Shown here: positions 43,171 to 56,000 of the stretch, one piece after another
How positions within the stretch are numbered: the first letter of the stretch is position 1
How the letters are laid out: the number at the start of each line of letters is the position of its first letter
NCBI RefSeq assembly: GCF_000524195.1
Contig: NW_020170418.1
Location: forward strand, 102,439-166,438
Length of the DNA: 64,000 bases
Reading direction: 5' to 3'
From: Echinococcus granulosus
Taxonomy: Eukaryota; Platyhelminthes; Cestoda; Cyclophyllidea; Taeniidae
Notes under the pieces: generated by a model
The model's database searches: none
The model's input: only the letters and a program-made list of their open reading frames with translations
What the model was told of the DNA's origin: nothing
Made by a program: the position numbers and the translations under genes

Positions 43171-43773
43171 GTAAGCAGTGTGTGGCTGTTATTTGTGCCG
43201 GTGATATTTTTTAGCTTTGCTTCCTGTGCTTAATGGAATATCTGGGCGTAGATTGTACGGCTTGTTGATAATAAAACAGCCTTAAAGTGAGGGTCGATTT
43301 CGGCACGAGGGCTGTAATTGTTAAGGTAGATGTAGCCAGCGGGCATTTGCACAAGTTGATTGTTTACATGGATCAGAACATGGTTTACGCCTTCGTTCAG
43401 GAAGAGAGAGGATGCGGGAAGTTCAAAACGGGCTAATAACCGCTTTTATGGAGTCATGCAACCGCATGCTAAGAGAATGGGAGGAGGAATTGACAAGTGT
43501 CGGGTGCGGGACAGCCTAGTGGGTGCTGCGGATGGAGAGAGTGCCTGATGAGGCGGAGCTGGGTGTGCGCATCGATCCAGTCGTTAACTTGACTCTTCCC
43601 TCGCCTTGGACTCGAGTCGTCTTTTCTGCTGGCAGTCGTGGAACATCGAACATGTCGCGTGCACTCAACTCCACGACGCTTGCCACTGCCAGGTTGCCAG
43701 ATCCTGGTCCTTTTAGAAAACAAAAACATTCTACTTATAAATCCGTCAGTAGACTATGATGTGTGGGACGGAA
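43171..43773. other. Convergent intergenic / 3' UTR region
   Basis: Separates the 3' end of CDK5 from the CCDC39 stop. It includes a GC-rich part (43,460-43,680) with open frames on both strands that I cannot assign; these may be CCDC39 3' UTR or a decayed element. I see no clear AATAAA for the minus-strand gene. Confidence 0.5.
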
Positions 43774-44040
43774 TTAGCGTTGCTCACTCGATGCGTTTAC
43801 GTTGATGTTTCGATTAAAGAATCTGTCGGAGGCCTTGATATTGTCAATGCTGCCTACAAGAATTGGCGTGGTGAGTTGAAAACTCTTGGAGAGTTCTTGC
43901 GCCCTAGTTAGGATTTCGTCGTTGATGAAAGGTGAGGCTTTGATGCTCCGTACGAGCAGGATATTAACGGATTCGTTGAAGTCACTGAGGAGTTGAACCT
44001 GACGATGCAAAGCTAACCCAGTCATTTCGTTAATGATTCT
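43774..44040 (-). CDS. CCDC39: CCDC39 last exon
   Basis: 88 residues and stop. LHRQVQLLSDFNESVN and LSKSFQLTTP fit the human C-terminal region (LREMKQFHKVIDEML and FQQSGLELP), then a short non-helical tail. The acceptor is taken as ctctagag| for phase 0; the pyrimidine tract is weak, so the exact start is uncertain. Confidence 0.65.
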   Translation of the reverse strand, partial: RIINEMTGLALHRQVQLLSDFNESVNILLVRSIKASPFINDEILTRAQELSKSFQLTTPILVGSIDNIKASDRFFNRNINVNASSEQR

Positions 44041-47000
44041 CTCTAGAGCAGTTGCATTTATGGGTTTTCATGAGTAAGCCATAGTTATCACAGCCCACAT
44101 AATGAATTGGTGATAAAATCATTTTCATACTGTAAAATAAACAAAAGACATCTGACTTATTTGCTAAATCTTTCATTTGGAATCCCTCAATTTTCCACCA
44201 TTGACTAAAATTATTAAAAAAAACTAAATCAAGCTCAGAATAATCTGCTGATGTTTCTATTTTCGCAACATTTTTGGGAGTTGGTTTTTATTGGTTATCA
44301 AGACTTTAAGGGTTATCAGTCGATGTAACACAAGGTGCTTTTAATACCTGAATGTTGAAATTTAAATTCCTTCAGTGATTGGATTAGGATACTTAAATTT
44401 ACTGACATCCAGATACCCCCACTATTTGCGTGTTGCGACGTTATTTTTGTCAATACATTTTACTAGCCTTTTTACATTCTGGTATACAATTCATTCCGTG
44501 CAAAATCATGACGAGCAAGAAACCTTCCCGTAGTAAATACATGGTATCGCAATGTGTTAAAAAAGTGCTCAAAAAGCAGAAGTAGGTATCTTGAATTCTA
44601 TAGCGAGTCACAAGCTCCTTTACTAGTTTGGTATTTTAGTTACGTCTACCTCTTCCACAGGCGATCGCAACATTTTGGGCCAAACAGGTGTTTACCTCAA
44701 TGTCCAAGTCAACGGGTTGTTTTACGCGCGTTGCCTTTGTCTTAGCAAGTGTCCGTACCTTCAGCGCTCTTTCCAACTTGGCGTCAAGCTCAGCGTTTTT
44801 ATTCCTAATTCGAAAGACATCTGCCTCGTACGACGCCACCATCTTCTCAAGCTGGGCAATCTCCTCCTCCAGTGAGCTTATCTCCACTGTAAACCGCTGC
44901 GGAAAATATAAGTTTCACTTCATTTTTTTGTAATCATGGAAGAATTTCAAAACCACTTATTCATTTCGATGGACATTCACATTACTGAGAGACAAAAAGG
45001 CCATGCACTGATTTTGTCAGTGATTTTACTAAAGCTGGCAGCTTACTAGAACGGATGCGCGAAGGATTCGCCGTTTTTCGCGGGAGTTTTTTAGTTTGTT
45101 TGTTGCTTTTTCCAGCTTCTCCGTTAGGATATCCCTGCTTTTCAGTAAACCTTGATCAATTGTCTACAATGGAACAGTTGAAACGATTTAGTACTATCAT
45201 ATTTATTTTTGATAAGTGGTTGCTTTAATTCAAAAGGGTAATTAAATGATTGGTTAGCTCCAAATTCAACATCAAGTAAAGTCGGTGAAGCTTTGACTTG
45301 ATTGAGTCCTTCCCTTACCTACCTCAGGCGATATTTAAATGCCCCCTACAATGGGAATTAATCGGTGAAGTTGAGTCAATTGGTCTGTTAAACTTTGTTT
45401 TCTTTACAAAAAGATCGCCAACCTTAAAACAGTTTCCAACCTGATTGCTTGCCTTCCAAGTGCATCTCTGGTATAGTAATTGTTTAATCACTGACACACG
45501 AATTGTTGCTTTCTTTTTGCTCAAAATTTTAGTAAGTCACTGTAAAGTGCGTTTGATATAGTAATCCGAGATAATACCAAAGCAAATACTGGAGGAATAA
45601 GAGTAGGCTGTGATACTTCTCACACCTTCTTTAGTTTTTTTTTGCCTCGGCCAAATCGAGTGGAATGAAGCGTTTGGGATTTTTTCTAAAGTTACAGTAT
45701 TTCCTCCTTTACATCTCAAGAATTGTCACATTGAAAAAAAAAATGTTCCTCACAAATCTCTCCTTGTCCAGCTAAGTGATATCAGCAACAATTTCGGTGA
45801 CACAGCCAGGATCTTCGGATATCACCAGAATCTCTAGATTGAGGTGCGTGGTCCAGGTTAGTGTGTTACACCATACTTGCCGAGTCAATTTTCTACACTT
45901 TTACATTTTAAGATATTAGCGTCTCAGTGTTGCTAACATATGGCAAAGGACTTACGGTCCCACTGTAGCTGCGTGCAGATTCGTTCAGAGAGGTCATGAC
46001 AAGAACGGTGTTCTCCAATGCCCTCAGCTCTTCTTCCGCTCTCTTGACGTCTTTGTCCAACTCATCACCCCTTGTCTGCAGTTCTTCATGCTCTTCAAGT
46101 GACTGGGGAAATCAAATACATGACGACTTTTTACATCAATCTCTGTTAATGTCCAGTTTCTTTGGATACTTTCATTAGCGGCAACAAAAATTAGGAAAGT
46201 CAATTTCATTTACAATGATAATGAACTAGTTGTTTAGCTTGTTATGCAATAAGTTTTCCAGTATGGTACATTACATTTAACAAGCGGGGTTTCCAAAAGC
46301 GATTTAACTCTTACCCTGGCAATTATATTTGTTTGGGTTTTGTCGATATCCCCATCCGCTGAAATCATCGAAGCCTCGACATCATATCTAAAAACGACAA
46401 AGAAGTCTAAAAGTTGTTCAATGGAACTGTGATGGAGCCCAACAGCTCAACATACTTAACACATGAATAAAGGCCGAAGGTCTAGAAGTATAGTGGCTAC
46501 TAATTTACGTAGTGCCGTGATTAAATTCGGTAGCATCCCACTGTAAAGCCTACTTATTTACCTAATATCTCACTTTAATACCAATTCACCTTGATAACCT
46601 TGTTGACAACGCCACTTTTAAAAATCTGTGCTGGTTTTACAGCGTAGAAGACATGCCCTGAAGCGGTGAGTAGAGGCGACCCACCTAGATTTCAGTTGTT
46701 CAAGTCTGCACTTTCGCTTGGCAAGGTCGGCCTTGACACGATTAGCGTCCTGGCCCGCCATGCGCATCTCCATCTCCACACGGTAAGTGCGTGCCGCGGC
46801 CTCCTCCTCCAACTCACGTGTCAGCGCGGCAATCGCCTTCGCTCGCATCTCGCCGTTCAGAGTCGTCTCCTCCATCAGTCGGTGGCGCTCCCCCGCCCGT
46901 CGCAACTGTCAAGGATGCCAGTATCATGCAAATTGACTCTCCCACCGAAAGTCGTTACTCATTAGGTATTTCTATTACTACTTTATTGTTGCAAAGCCGA

Positions 47001-50000
47001 TTGACAACTTCAGCATTCAACTACTGCTAAACGAGATAAATTAGTAGCATTCTCTTTCCAGATATCGTTGAACATGTGAATTCGCAAGATTTTTGCTGTT
47101 TGTAACTAAATGATAGAACTCTCATTAGGATACCTCTGTCAGCTCCTCTAAACAAAGGCTATTGGGCAAGTTGACTTCATTTAAAATTTCGGTGGATAGA
47201 CTACCACTTCACCGGTAATTCAGCACTGTATAAAGTTATGCTTTTATCGCTGATAGAGTATTCGCCTACTAACTGTCCTTATCACTACTTCAGATAATAT
47301 TTTCATATTGCTAGACTGCTCACTTTACAGAATAAGTTTGGGAAAATTATGTCATCGTGCTGATCATTCGATCAGCTATACCTCCAAATGATCTTTTCAC
47401 TGATGCATTTTCTCCCCTCTTTCAAACTTGATTATCCTTTATGGACTTTAAGTTTATTTGGTTAGACATTATGATAACTACAAAGAAAAGTTTTTTTAGG
47501 TTACTTCGGGTTGAAGTAGTAGGATAACATTGATAATAATAGACCCATTGTCTATTTGGCAAAAGCTAGCTATTTCACTACATTAAAAACTTGGTTGGAT
47601 CTACTGTAGGTGTAATTTTGATAAAGCATTAAGTTTTAGAGGTAGATAGAAACTGTGAAGTAAAAATACGATTGGTCTCTCCTCATTGGGATGGCCAAAA
47701 AGCAACAAACTGCGACTACTTAAATTGAAGAGTCTTCTCCTAGCTTTCATTATTAGTGGTAATTACCTATATATTAAATATTGTAATAAGTAAACTTAGT
47801 TGTGTTCTTCTTAAAGAACTCTAATCCTATCTGTAGGGGGATTTCAGAACAGAAAGATCAATCGAAGCATACACACTCCTTTTAAATGTTTGTATATAAG
47901 TGAAGCTGCCAACCTGATAACGACAGAGATTATAGAAGACAAGAAGTTCGTTGCGACTCCGAATAGTCCCGTCAAGACTTCTGCCTGCGTTTTCAAGGTA
48001 GACCTTTACCCCATCCATCTGGTAAGTCCCCCTTCGAAGGTATTCCCTAACTTTATCCGACTGCAGTCCCAGTACTCGCTTCTCATTCTAAAAGTATATT
48101 CCATCCTTGAGAATTTATGTCAAAATGGGAATAGCTAGTTGTTAATATTTGTAATACACTTGTAATAGTTACTTGTTCCTTTTAGGTTTTTCTTAAATCA
48201 GTATAGTTTTCAAAGATGCAAATCTTAGTTACCGATTGTTAGTTCCAATTTTTTACGAATATGATGACCCACTATTATCACCAACTTTTCTCGCGGATGT
48301 AAATCCCGGAAGCAAGAAGATATGGTCGGTAACGAATGGTAATATGCCAATTTATTAGACGAATTTAAAAACAAGGCCGTTTAAACCAAATTGCTTAAAC
48401 TTTAAATCCAATTCAAAGGGGTGGGAAATTCGAGCTTGTCTCTGGTAATTTGAAGGAAAAATACACAGTTGAAATTTAATCAAACAAGACAGTTGCTTTT
48501 GAACGGCACCGATTTAACTTAGATTAATTTGGCTAAAGTGGCCAATAAAGATGAGGGTGAACCGTGCATAGTAACCCTTCACTACAGTCGAACAGAAGAG
48601 GAATAAGGACTAGGCGGGGAAACATACCTTGAACTGTTGGATCATGGTGGAAAGGGTGTGCGCAGACTGGCACTGGCTGTCAAACTGTTCTTGCATGTGG
48701 TGGATCCGCCGCTCCAGTGCGATACCCTCCTCATCGCACACTGCGTTCGACTCCATTCGCGTGATCCGTCGCTCCATCAGATTGGCCGTCAGCATCGCCT
48801 TGTAAACTAGTTGTTCCAACCGCTTCAGCTCCTATACCCCGTCGACAATAATAAAACTGTCAACTCATTTCAACTTCATTCAGACAGGCGGGTTAGGTAC
48901 GTAAGACGTCCAAGCAAATCGTATTTATATTCGCTCTGTATGTCCCAATAAAAAAAACCTAGCATAAATATCAAAGGCAATTAAACGGATTTTCATGCAG
49001 ACTTATGACTAAAAGGTATCGTATAAGGAGGTTGAGTAATTTATTCAGTAAACTTCTTCCGAATTTTTGATTACTTTAATCTTGCAGTCACTTCATGCTT
49101 CCATTTTGTTTTAGCCGCCTGAAAACTACAAATTGGTATGTAAATGAACACCTTGTGCTATATTGTATGCTTATCCTGCCTCAGCAAAAAACAAAATTAA
49201 TGCAAGGCTTGACTTGGCAAAGCAATACATGGTTAGCATTTCAGTTTAGTGTATGGGACGCAATTTTTTCGTCTGCTACTCCCCTGATCTTTTGAAAGCA
49301 ATGGAGACCTACGCCAAATCCCTGTACTTCATTGAATCAAATAGTAGTTATACTGTTGCCTACCGCCTCGCTGCTTTGAAGTTCGCGATCAGCATGGCGA
49401 ATTTTTGTGCGGCTTCCATTTATTAATGCCTCAACGGTCTTGTTATCATTTTCCGCCGTTTGCTTTTCCTACAAAACAACCGAAAACCAACGCCAAAACT
49501 TAATCGGATTATAGAACACCACAAAATCTCGCATCGCTCCCTATTCATACGTCATGTGTGTCTACTTTATCAGAAAAACATCTAATCTTTCAATAGGAGT
49601 TGTCCGCTTTTTTGTACCGAAGCAATTTTTACACCACTTTGTACCCAAAGTGCAGTTGCATGGTCCACTCATTTATGAGCGGACTTCCCCTGCTCAACCC
49701 AAAGCATTCTGGATGGCAATACCTGTGTCCACAAGTGTCATTACATATCGCCTTGTTATTACCTTTTATTAATAAAAGCACCAAATATCTTGTGTTTAAT
49801 TGTAATTCACCCGTATCCTTCGAATGTGGCATTCACTGATAACTGGCGTTCTTGATATTTTTGTCTTTCTGCCAGTAGCCTACCTCTGAGATGATAAATC
49901 GGAGGTTCTTCAATTTCGTGAGATTCATTTTGATTGTGTTTTGACATTGAAGCTCGGTTTCCAACTCCTGTTCCACCATGCACAACAACTCCTCAGCTGA

Positions 50001-53000
50001 AACATTTTCCGACTTCAAATTCTCCAGCTTCCTCAGCGTGATCACTACAGCGCCCTCGGTTGTATGCAAACTAAAAGACGCATTGGAGGCATATTTGTAT
50101 CATAAAGCGAGCAGACTATCTTTCCTATGTTCGAAAACTAATGCTAGAATAAGGGAAAGGAACCACGAAAAATAGGTGAATATACGTAATCATTACTAAT
50201 TTGTTCAGTAATAACAAAATGCTATTTTATCTATTCCTATTAAAGGGAAGATGCTCAAAAAATTGACTGCTGGGGCCGCATACTAAGTATTTTCAACGAA
50301 ATCACATCTAAATTTATCACTTTATCACGCCAGAGATAACCCTAAAATAGTGTCAAGACACCAGCTAGCGTGGGCCTTACATGCAATGAAACCGATCTCT
50401 GGACTTGAAATTTCCAAGGGGAAGGAAATTTCGGTTGGGCATTAACATTATCTGAGTACTTTTTTCAACATTATAAGAGGAATTTTTTTGGTTGTCTATA
50501 CCAGTCAAAACAAATTAAAGTTTTTTACAACGTGACACTGAAGGTCTGGTCATCAGTACATCGGAAACATTGAACGGGAAAGTGGAAGCATCTTTTAGGT
50601 AAAGGTCCCAAAACCAGGATCCAGTGAAAGTAAACAACCGTGGGCATGTCAATGCAAAAAGCACTCAATTAACTGACTTAAGTACATACTTTTCTGACAA
50701 CTTTTTATTTGATTCCTTGTAGTGAGTGTTAGCAGCCCGTATCTGCTGCAATTCTTTTCCCACCTTCGAGACTAACTTTTTAAGCGTGAAAAGCTAAAAG
50801 AAAAGACAGCGATGCAAGAGTTTTAATCTTCTGTCAAAAGTCCTGACTGTAGCACTTGAATTTCTGCTCACCTCATTTTCAGTGGCAGATGAGTCAGTTG
50901 ACTCCTGCATGGTCGATTGTCGGATATTGCTGACCTCCTTGGTTAGTAGTGAGAATCTGTGCTTCGCATCTTTGATGTCCTGACCAATGCTCCCCATCAG
51001 CTTCTGCAGAGCGTGCATTTTCGTCTGCCTCTCGTTGATATCTGAGAGCAGTCCATCGTAGTCCTAAGGGCGATAGGGTATATTTACCGCCACAATTTTA
51101 GGTTTTGGATCCACGTACCACTTTATTACTACTTGATTGGTTCATCCCTCCTCTCTTCTTTTAAGGCTTTACAGGTGTTTTTCAATTGCTAAAGCAGATA
51201 TTAGACAATTTCTCTAGTGTAAGGCTCATTTTACAATCGCTCCCGCACATATCACGTTTCACTGTGGTTCGCACAGGAACAACTGTTCCCTGATATTGCG
51301 CAGTCCAGGTGACAATCAGTTTCAGCCCTTCTCTCATCAATCCACTTTTCCATCTTAGTTATGTCCAACCCACTCACTCTGAATCACAAAACATAATTTT
51401 TATTCTACATGCATAAAAAATTATAAATACATCAAACCAGTGGATAGCCATTACCTAAGGTGGAGATATGTTGCATCTAGTAAATTAATACCTACAGAAA
51501 TTGACATTTTATCCATGTTTATGCATGACTCCTCAAGATCTATCAGCCCAATCGGCAGCACAATAATTCTGCAAAGGCCATGTTAGTTGTGAATGTTTAT
51601 TTCCACTAATAAATATTACTTGTGTTTAGTGTGCGGTTTTGACACTGGGGGAATTTATATGAATTGATTACTAGCTCACATTTCCAAGTTTAGTAAAGTC
51701 GGCATCTCGATCAGAGAGTTGTTTTACAGTCTTCTCCCATAGCTGGAGCATCTCCTGTCTGCCTCGGTTCTCCTCCCTACCCATTTCCGCCGTCGTGTCG
51801 ATGCGCAATTGGATCACCTCGTTTTTGGACACGGCGGTGTCCAACTTCTTGAGCAGATCATTCCGCTTTGCGTTCAACTTGCTCTCCTCACTGGTGAGAA
51901 GCTATTTTTAGGAGGAAGAGGAAGTAGCACTCCCATTTTTACCTTGCCGCTCCCGCTATTTGTACACACCACATGGCCTCAATGATTCGCCCACCAGAAG
52001 TTACGACTCGTTTCCGCGAGGATTAGGTGATCATCCCCCTAACTGTACCTCACACCCAGCCTAAATCAGAGATTCTGGCAATAAGTGAAATCTGTTTCTC
52101 CTATGAGAACAACCACGAGAGCACCATTCAATGATTCACCTATTGGCGTATACACTTCAGCCTATTGTAATGCAGAAGTCATACCTAAAGACTGAAAACG
52201 AATGAATTCTAACTATTTTAAAGCGGGTACGTGATATACTTACTTGACTATTGTGGCATTTGCCAGTTAAGTGAGGCACTTAAGAGTATGAGATTGCGAT
52301 TTGTTATATTTGCGAAAAAAAATAGTATCCTCACTCAAGTGTCAAAAATAAAGCATACATCAAACTCTTTCATTGATGGCACTTCAAACACAAACTTTAA
52401 TATCTGCTTTAAGTTTAATATTTTCTCTGCACTTTTCATACATTACTTGGAAATCAACGTAACGAAACGGAGAACGTTAACTCTCTACCTGAATAAGAGT
52501 ATTGTCTGTTTTGGAGATCGCTTGCAACCTCCCCTTCAGAGCATAGTCCATCTCGCAGTCGGTCATGAATTGCTCTACACGTTTCTGATCGCAATCCAAC
52601 TCCGCCTTGATTGATGTCAACTCGTTGGATTTAAGGAATATTTCGTCCTAAAAGTGAAAAAATATTCTATGAAGGTAATCAGGCTATCAATGCTTAGAAG
52701 GAAGTCACCTTTTTTGGAGTTTAAAAGTACCCTAAAAAAGGTTAAAATAAAATACCAACGTTTCCAAATTGCTTCGACGACGAGAGAAAATGTGGGCCCA
52801 CAGCAATTTTACCTTGCCAAGGGGATGTACTCTGCTATTTTAAATAGGCCACAAACTGCTAAGAAAGTGCACATTGATGTACTTTAGGCGTGTGCGCTGA
52901 AGACGCAAGGCGCGGCAGACGCGAATGCATTTGCTGCGTAGGCAGGCCTCGTCGGTTCGCCAAACAGACGTCAGACTGCCGTCCTTCCGACAAGCCACTG

Positions 53001-56000
53001 AGGCGGCTGCCATCATTATTAGTCTCACAGAGTGCAAGACCTATGGGAAACACTTTCCATTGACATCTATTATCCTTTTCCAACGAGACCCAAGCTAGCT
53101 GCAAATTTCGCTTTTATAAAATCCATCGCCTCTAGACGAGAAAAGTTCAGAGCGAGGATGGAGCCGCGTCTCCCTCTCATACTAAAGAATAAATTATGCA
53201 ATATGGGGTTGGAGTTCTTGTTTTGTTTTCCTGAAGGAAAGTTGTTTGTGAGCACCGTCGTGTTGTATAGTATCAAGGAGACAGGTCTCAGCCGCAGTTG
53301 TGTGGTTCTTAGAGGGGTATTCAAAATGAAAAATTTCGTCTGCAGTTCACCGAATACAAAGCAAATGCGGTATTCGGAAGATTAATCAGCGCCTCAGAAT
53401 GGATCGTTTTGGAATAGCCATCGATATGCTGGAATGTAAAAGCTACATCTAATTGCAAGTCAGTCGGTCTTAGGCCAATATAGCAACAGAGGTGAAGGAA
53501 AAAATGATCGTTTTTCGTACGTTATTGTCACTTGCATGCGGCACCTACTTGCTTATTTTCACAACTTTTCAGTTAACACGGCAGTAAAAAATTGTTTCGT
53601 CAGATGAAAGTTGCTCTCAGCAAGTAAATCTTACAATAACACGTTACTAATGTCACTTAATTTTGCATCATCAAAAACAGAGTCCTCCTGACTGATTTGT
53701 CAGCAGGATCAAATAGCTCATATCAACCATTTCTACTACTGCATATCGCCCATTTTTCAAAGGCTGTGCAAATATGGTAAAAAGCTTCAGCAGCTTTGGA
53801 CCACATTTAAGCTCAGTTCTTAAGGCTGAGAGGCTGGAATCACATTCACCAGATTAGCCCAACTGACACTTGAGAATATGCGGGATCAAGGTAAGAGACG
53901 GATGGCGTAGAGGACTATAAAATAGAGTCGTACTGATAGACCGACGCACATCTGCTGTGTATTACGCATAACAAGTTACATTTCACAGGACCCTAACAAC
54001 TCTAGGAAGTCATTGCAGCGGGCTGTATCGGTAAATTCACAAACTTATTAAAATAATTCCATTTTTGAACTTTTTAAGCAATTCTCTGTCATTTAATTGA
54101 AGTCAAGAATGGAACTCGGTCTCTCAACAGCTCGTATAACTTCGTGCCTTTTCAAGAACTTTTCACTACGATGAAGGAAGGTAAAAAAAGGTCTGTTGGA
54201 ATCATAGGTAAAAATAATTACACCATTTGAGGAAAGTGTCGGTCGAAAAAGTGGCATTATTGGTCGCATTCCTTCATTAGAGCGTTTCCTGTGCTGTACC
54301 TTGTCAGTCTAAAATTCAGAGGCAAAATAATGGTGCACAAGTAATTTTACAAGGTTATTCACATCTTATGTGGAAGTTGGCTAATCAAATTCGGTGGCTT
54401 TGACCATGGAGAGGTCGCTGTTTTTCACATGCATGACCGAGTGGTTAAAGTACAGAATTACGCTTTCGACCTCTGGAATGGCATAAAAGAGGTGTGCATT
54501 GGCGTTCATGCATTGTAAATTACGAAAGAAAATGAGTTGAAAAAGTGAAACGTGTATGCCGCATTTACCAGCATGAGTTAAAAGTATCCCTCTATATCAC
54601 ATATGGAAATAAGTTTGGGATTATAGTTGTTCTGCTTTTGGAATGCTTTGAAGTGGCTGACTGTTCATTAACATGTACCTAAGTCAATGTTTAATTAACC
54701 TTTTCAAGAATGTTTTCAATAGTGTGCGAATCTTCTTTTAGAGGTAGCCAAATCGTAATCCACTAACAAATTGAGCTGTCTAAAAAGACAGCTTACACAT
54801 TATCTAGTCTCCGTTGTCTGCTGTCTACACTCCTCATTAAAACTTTTCTACCTATACGAGACAGCAAACTACTTTTGCTCGAGAACATTCTTCTATCTTG
54901 CAGCATGAAAACGAAGATACCTCAAGAGCTCCGAGCCTGGACGCCAGCTTCTTCTTCTGCTCAATGAGTCGCTTGTGATCGCTGGCAGTGCGCCAGTTCT
55001 CCTGCTCAGCCATCTTGATGAAGTGCTCCGAATCGGCAATCTCCTTGTCCACCTCCTCCTTCAGCTGTGCAGTGAGCTTGCGCTCGTTCTTCACTAGACC
55101 TATGTGACCCTGAAGCTTCCTATTCTTCTCCATAGATATCTCCAGTTCACCTGAGGTTTCAGTTATTTTCGCCTTGGTTTCTGTCAACTAGATTAGCAGG
55201 TAAGAAAATCTTTGCAATAGGCTATTGGAATGTACATTTGGCTGCAAAGTGTTCTTTACCCCTTTAACGCTTGAAAAAGTCAATTATGGGTAGCTGGAGA
55301 AATGAATCTCTGATTCACCATGTTATAAATATAATTCCCAGCATACTAAAAGCTTTGTGGCGAATTTTAATAATAAATATTCGTATCTTAATTGGTACGA
55401 TACAGCAAAGTGATTAAACGTACTCCATGTTATTATATTTGAAGAAATAATAACTTGAAATAATAACTTTTGTCGTGTTTAAAGCGGATCGTCTGATTTA
55501 GATTGAGGCCTCAGAAAACTCATCACTTATCACTTATTTTCATCACATAGTCTACTATATCTCGACGTGGCGCTACAAAAACTCAAATTCTAGTGTTTGT
55601 AACGATGTAATAAACCAATTATGACTTTTGTCAACCCACCATTATCACCCCACACTGTGAGTTTTTTTACTAATAATGTATGACAACATGGTTGAGACAC
55701 TTCAAGTGTTCATTCCCAGAACCACTAGGCTAACAAACCTTCCCCCATAAATTATGTAACTTCTATCAATCAGGTAACTAAGGCATACATAAGCAGGAAA
55801 CAGAGCCAGATTTTGTGTCGATGCTAAATAATTGGAATCCTAAGAATTAATGTGCATCTCGCCGTTTTATTGGGGAATCCAAATAGACACCGCTTCCACC
55901 GCTCAACTTGTGCTTCATTTCACCAATTCAACAATATTAAGTTACCCCGAAATTAAAAATTCCATAGCATACCATATCGGGCAGAGTTTAGAATTTATAC

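Noticed and set aside
52231..52614. 127-codon + strand frame
   Set aside because: Runs antisense across CCDC39 exon 3 and has no features of its own.
53032..53385. 117-codon + strand frame in CCDC39 intron 2
   Set aside because: No domain and no splice partners; another frame on the opposite strand is equally open.
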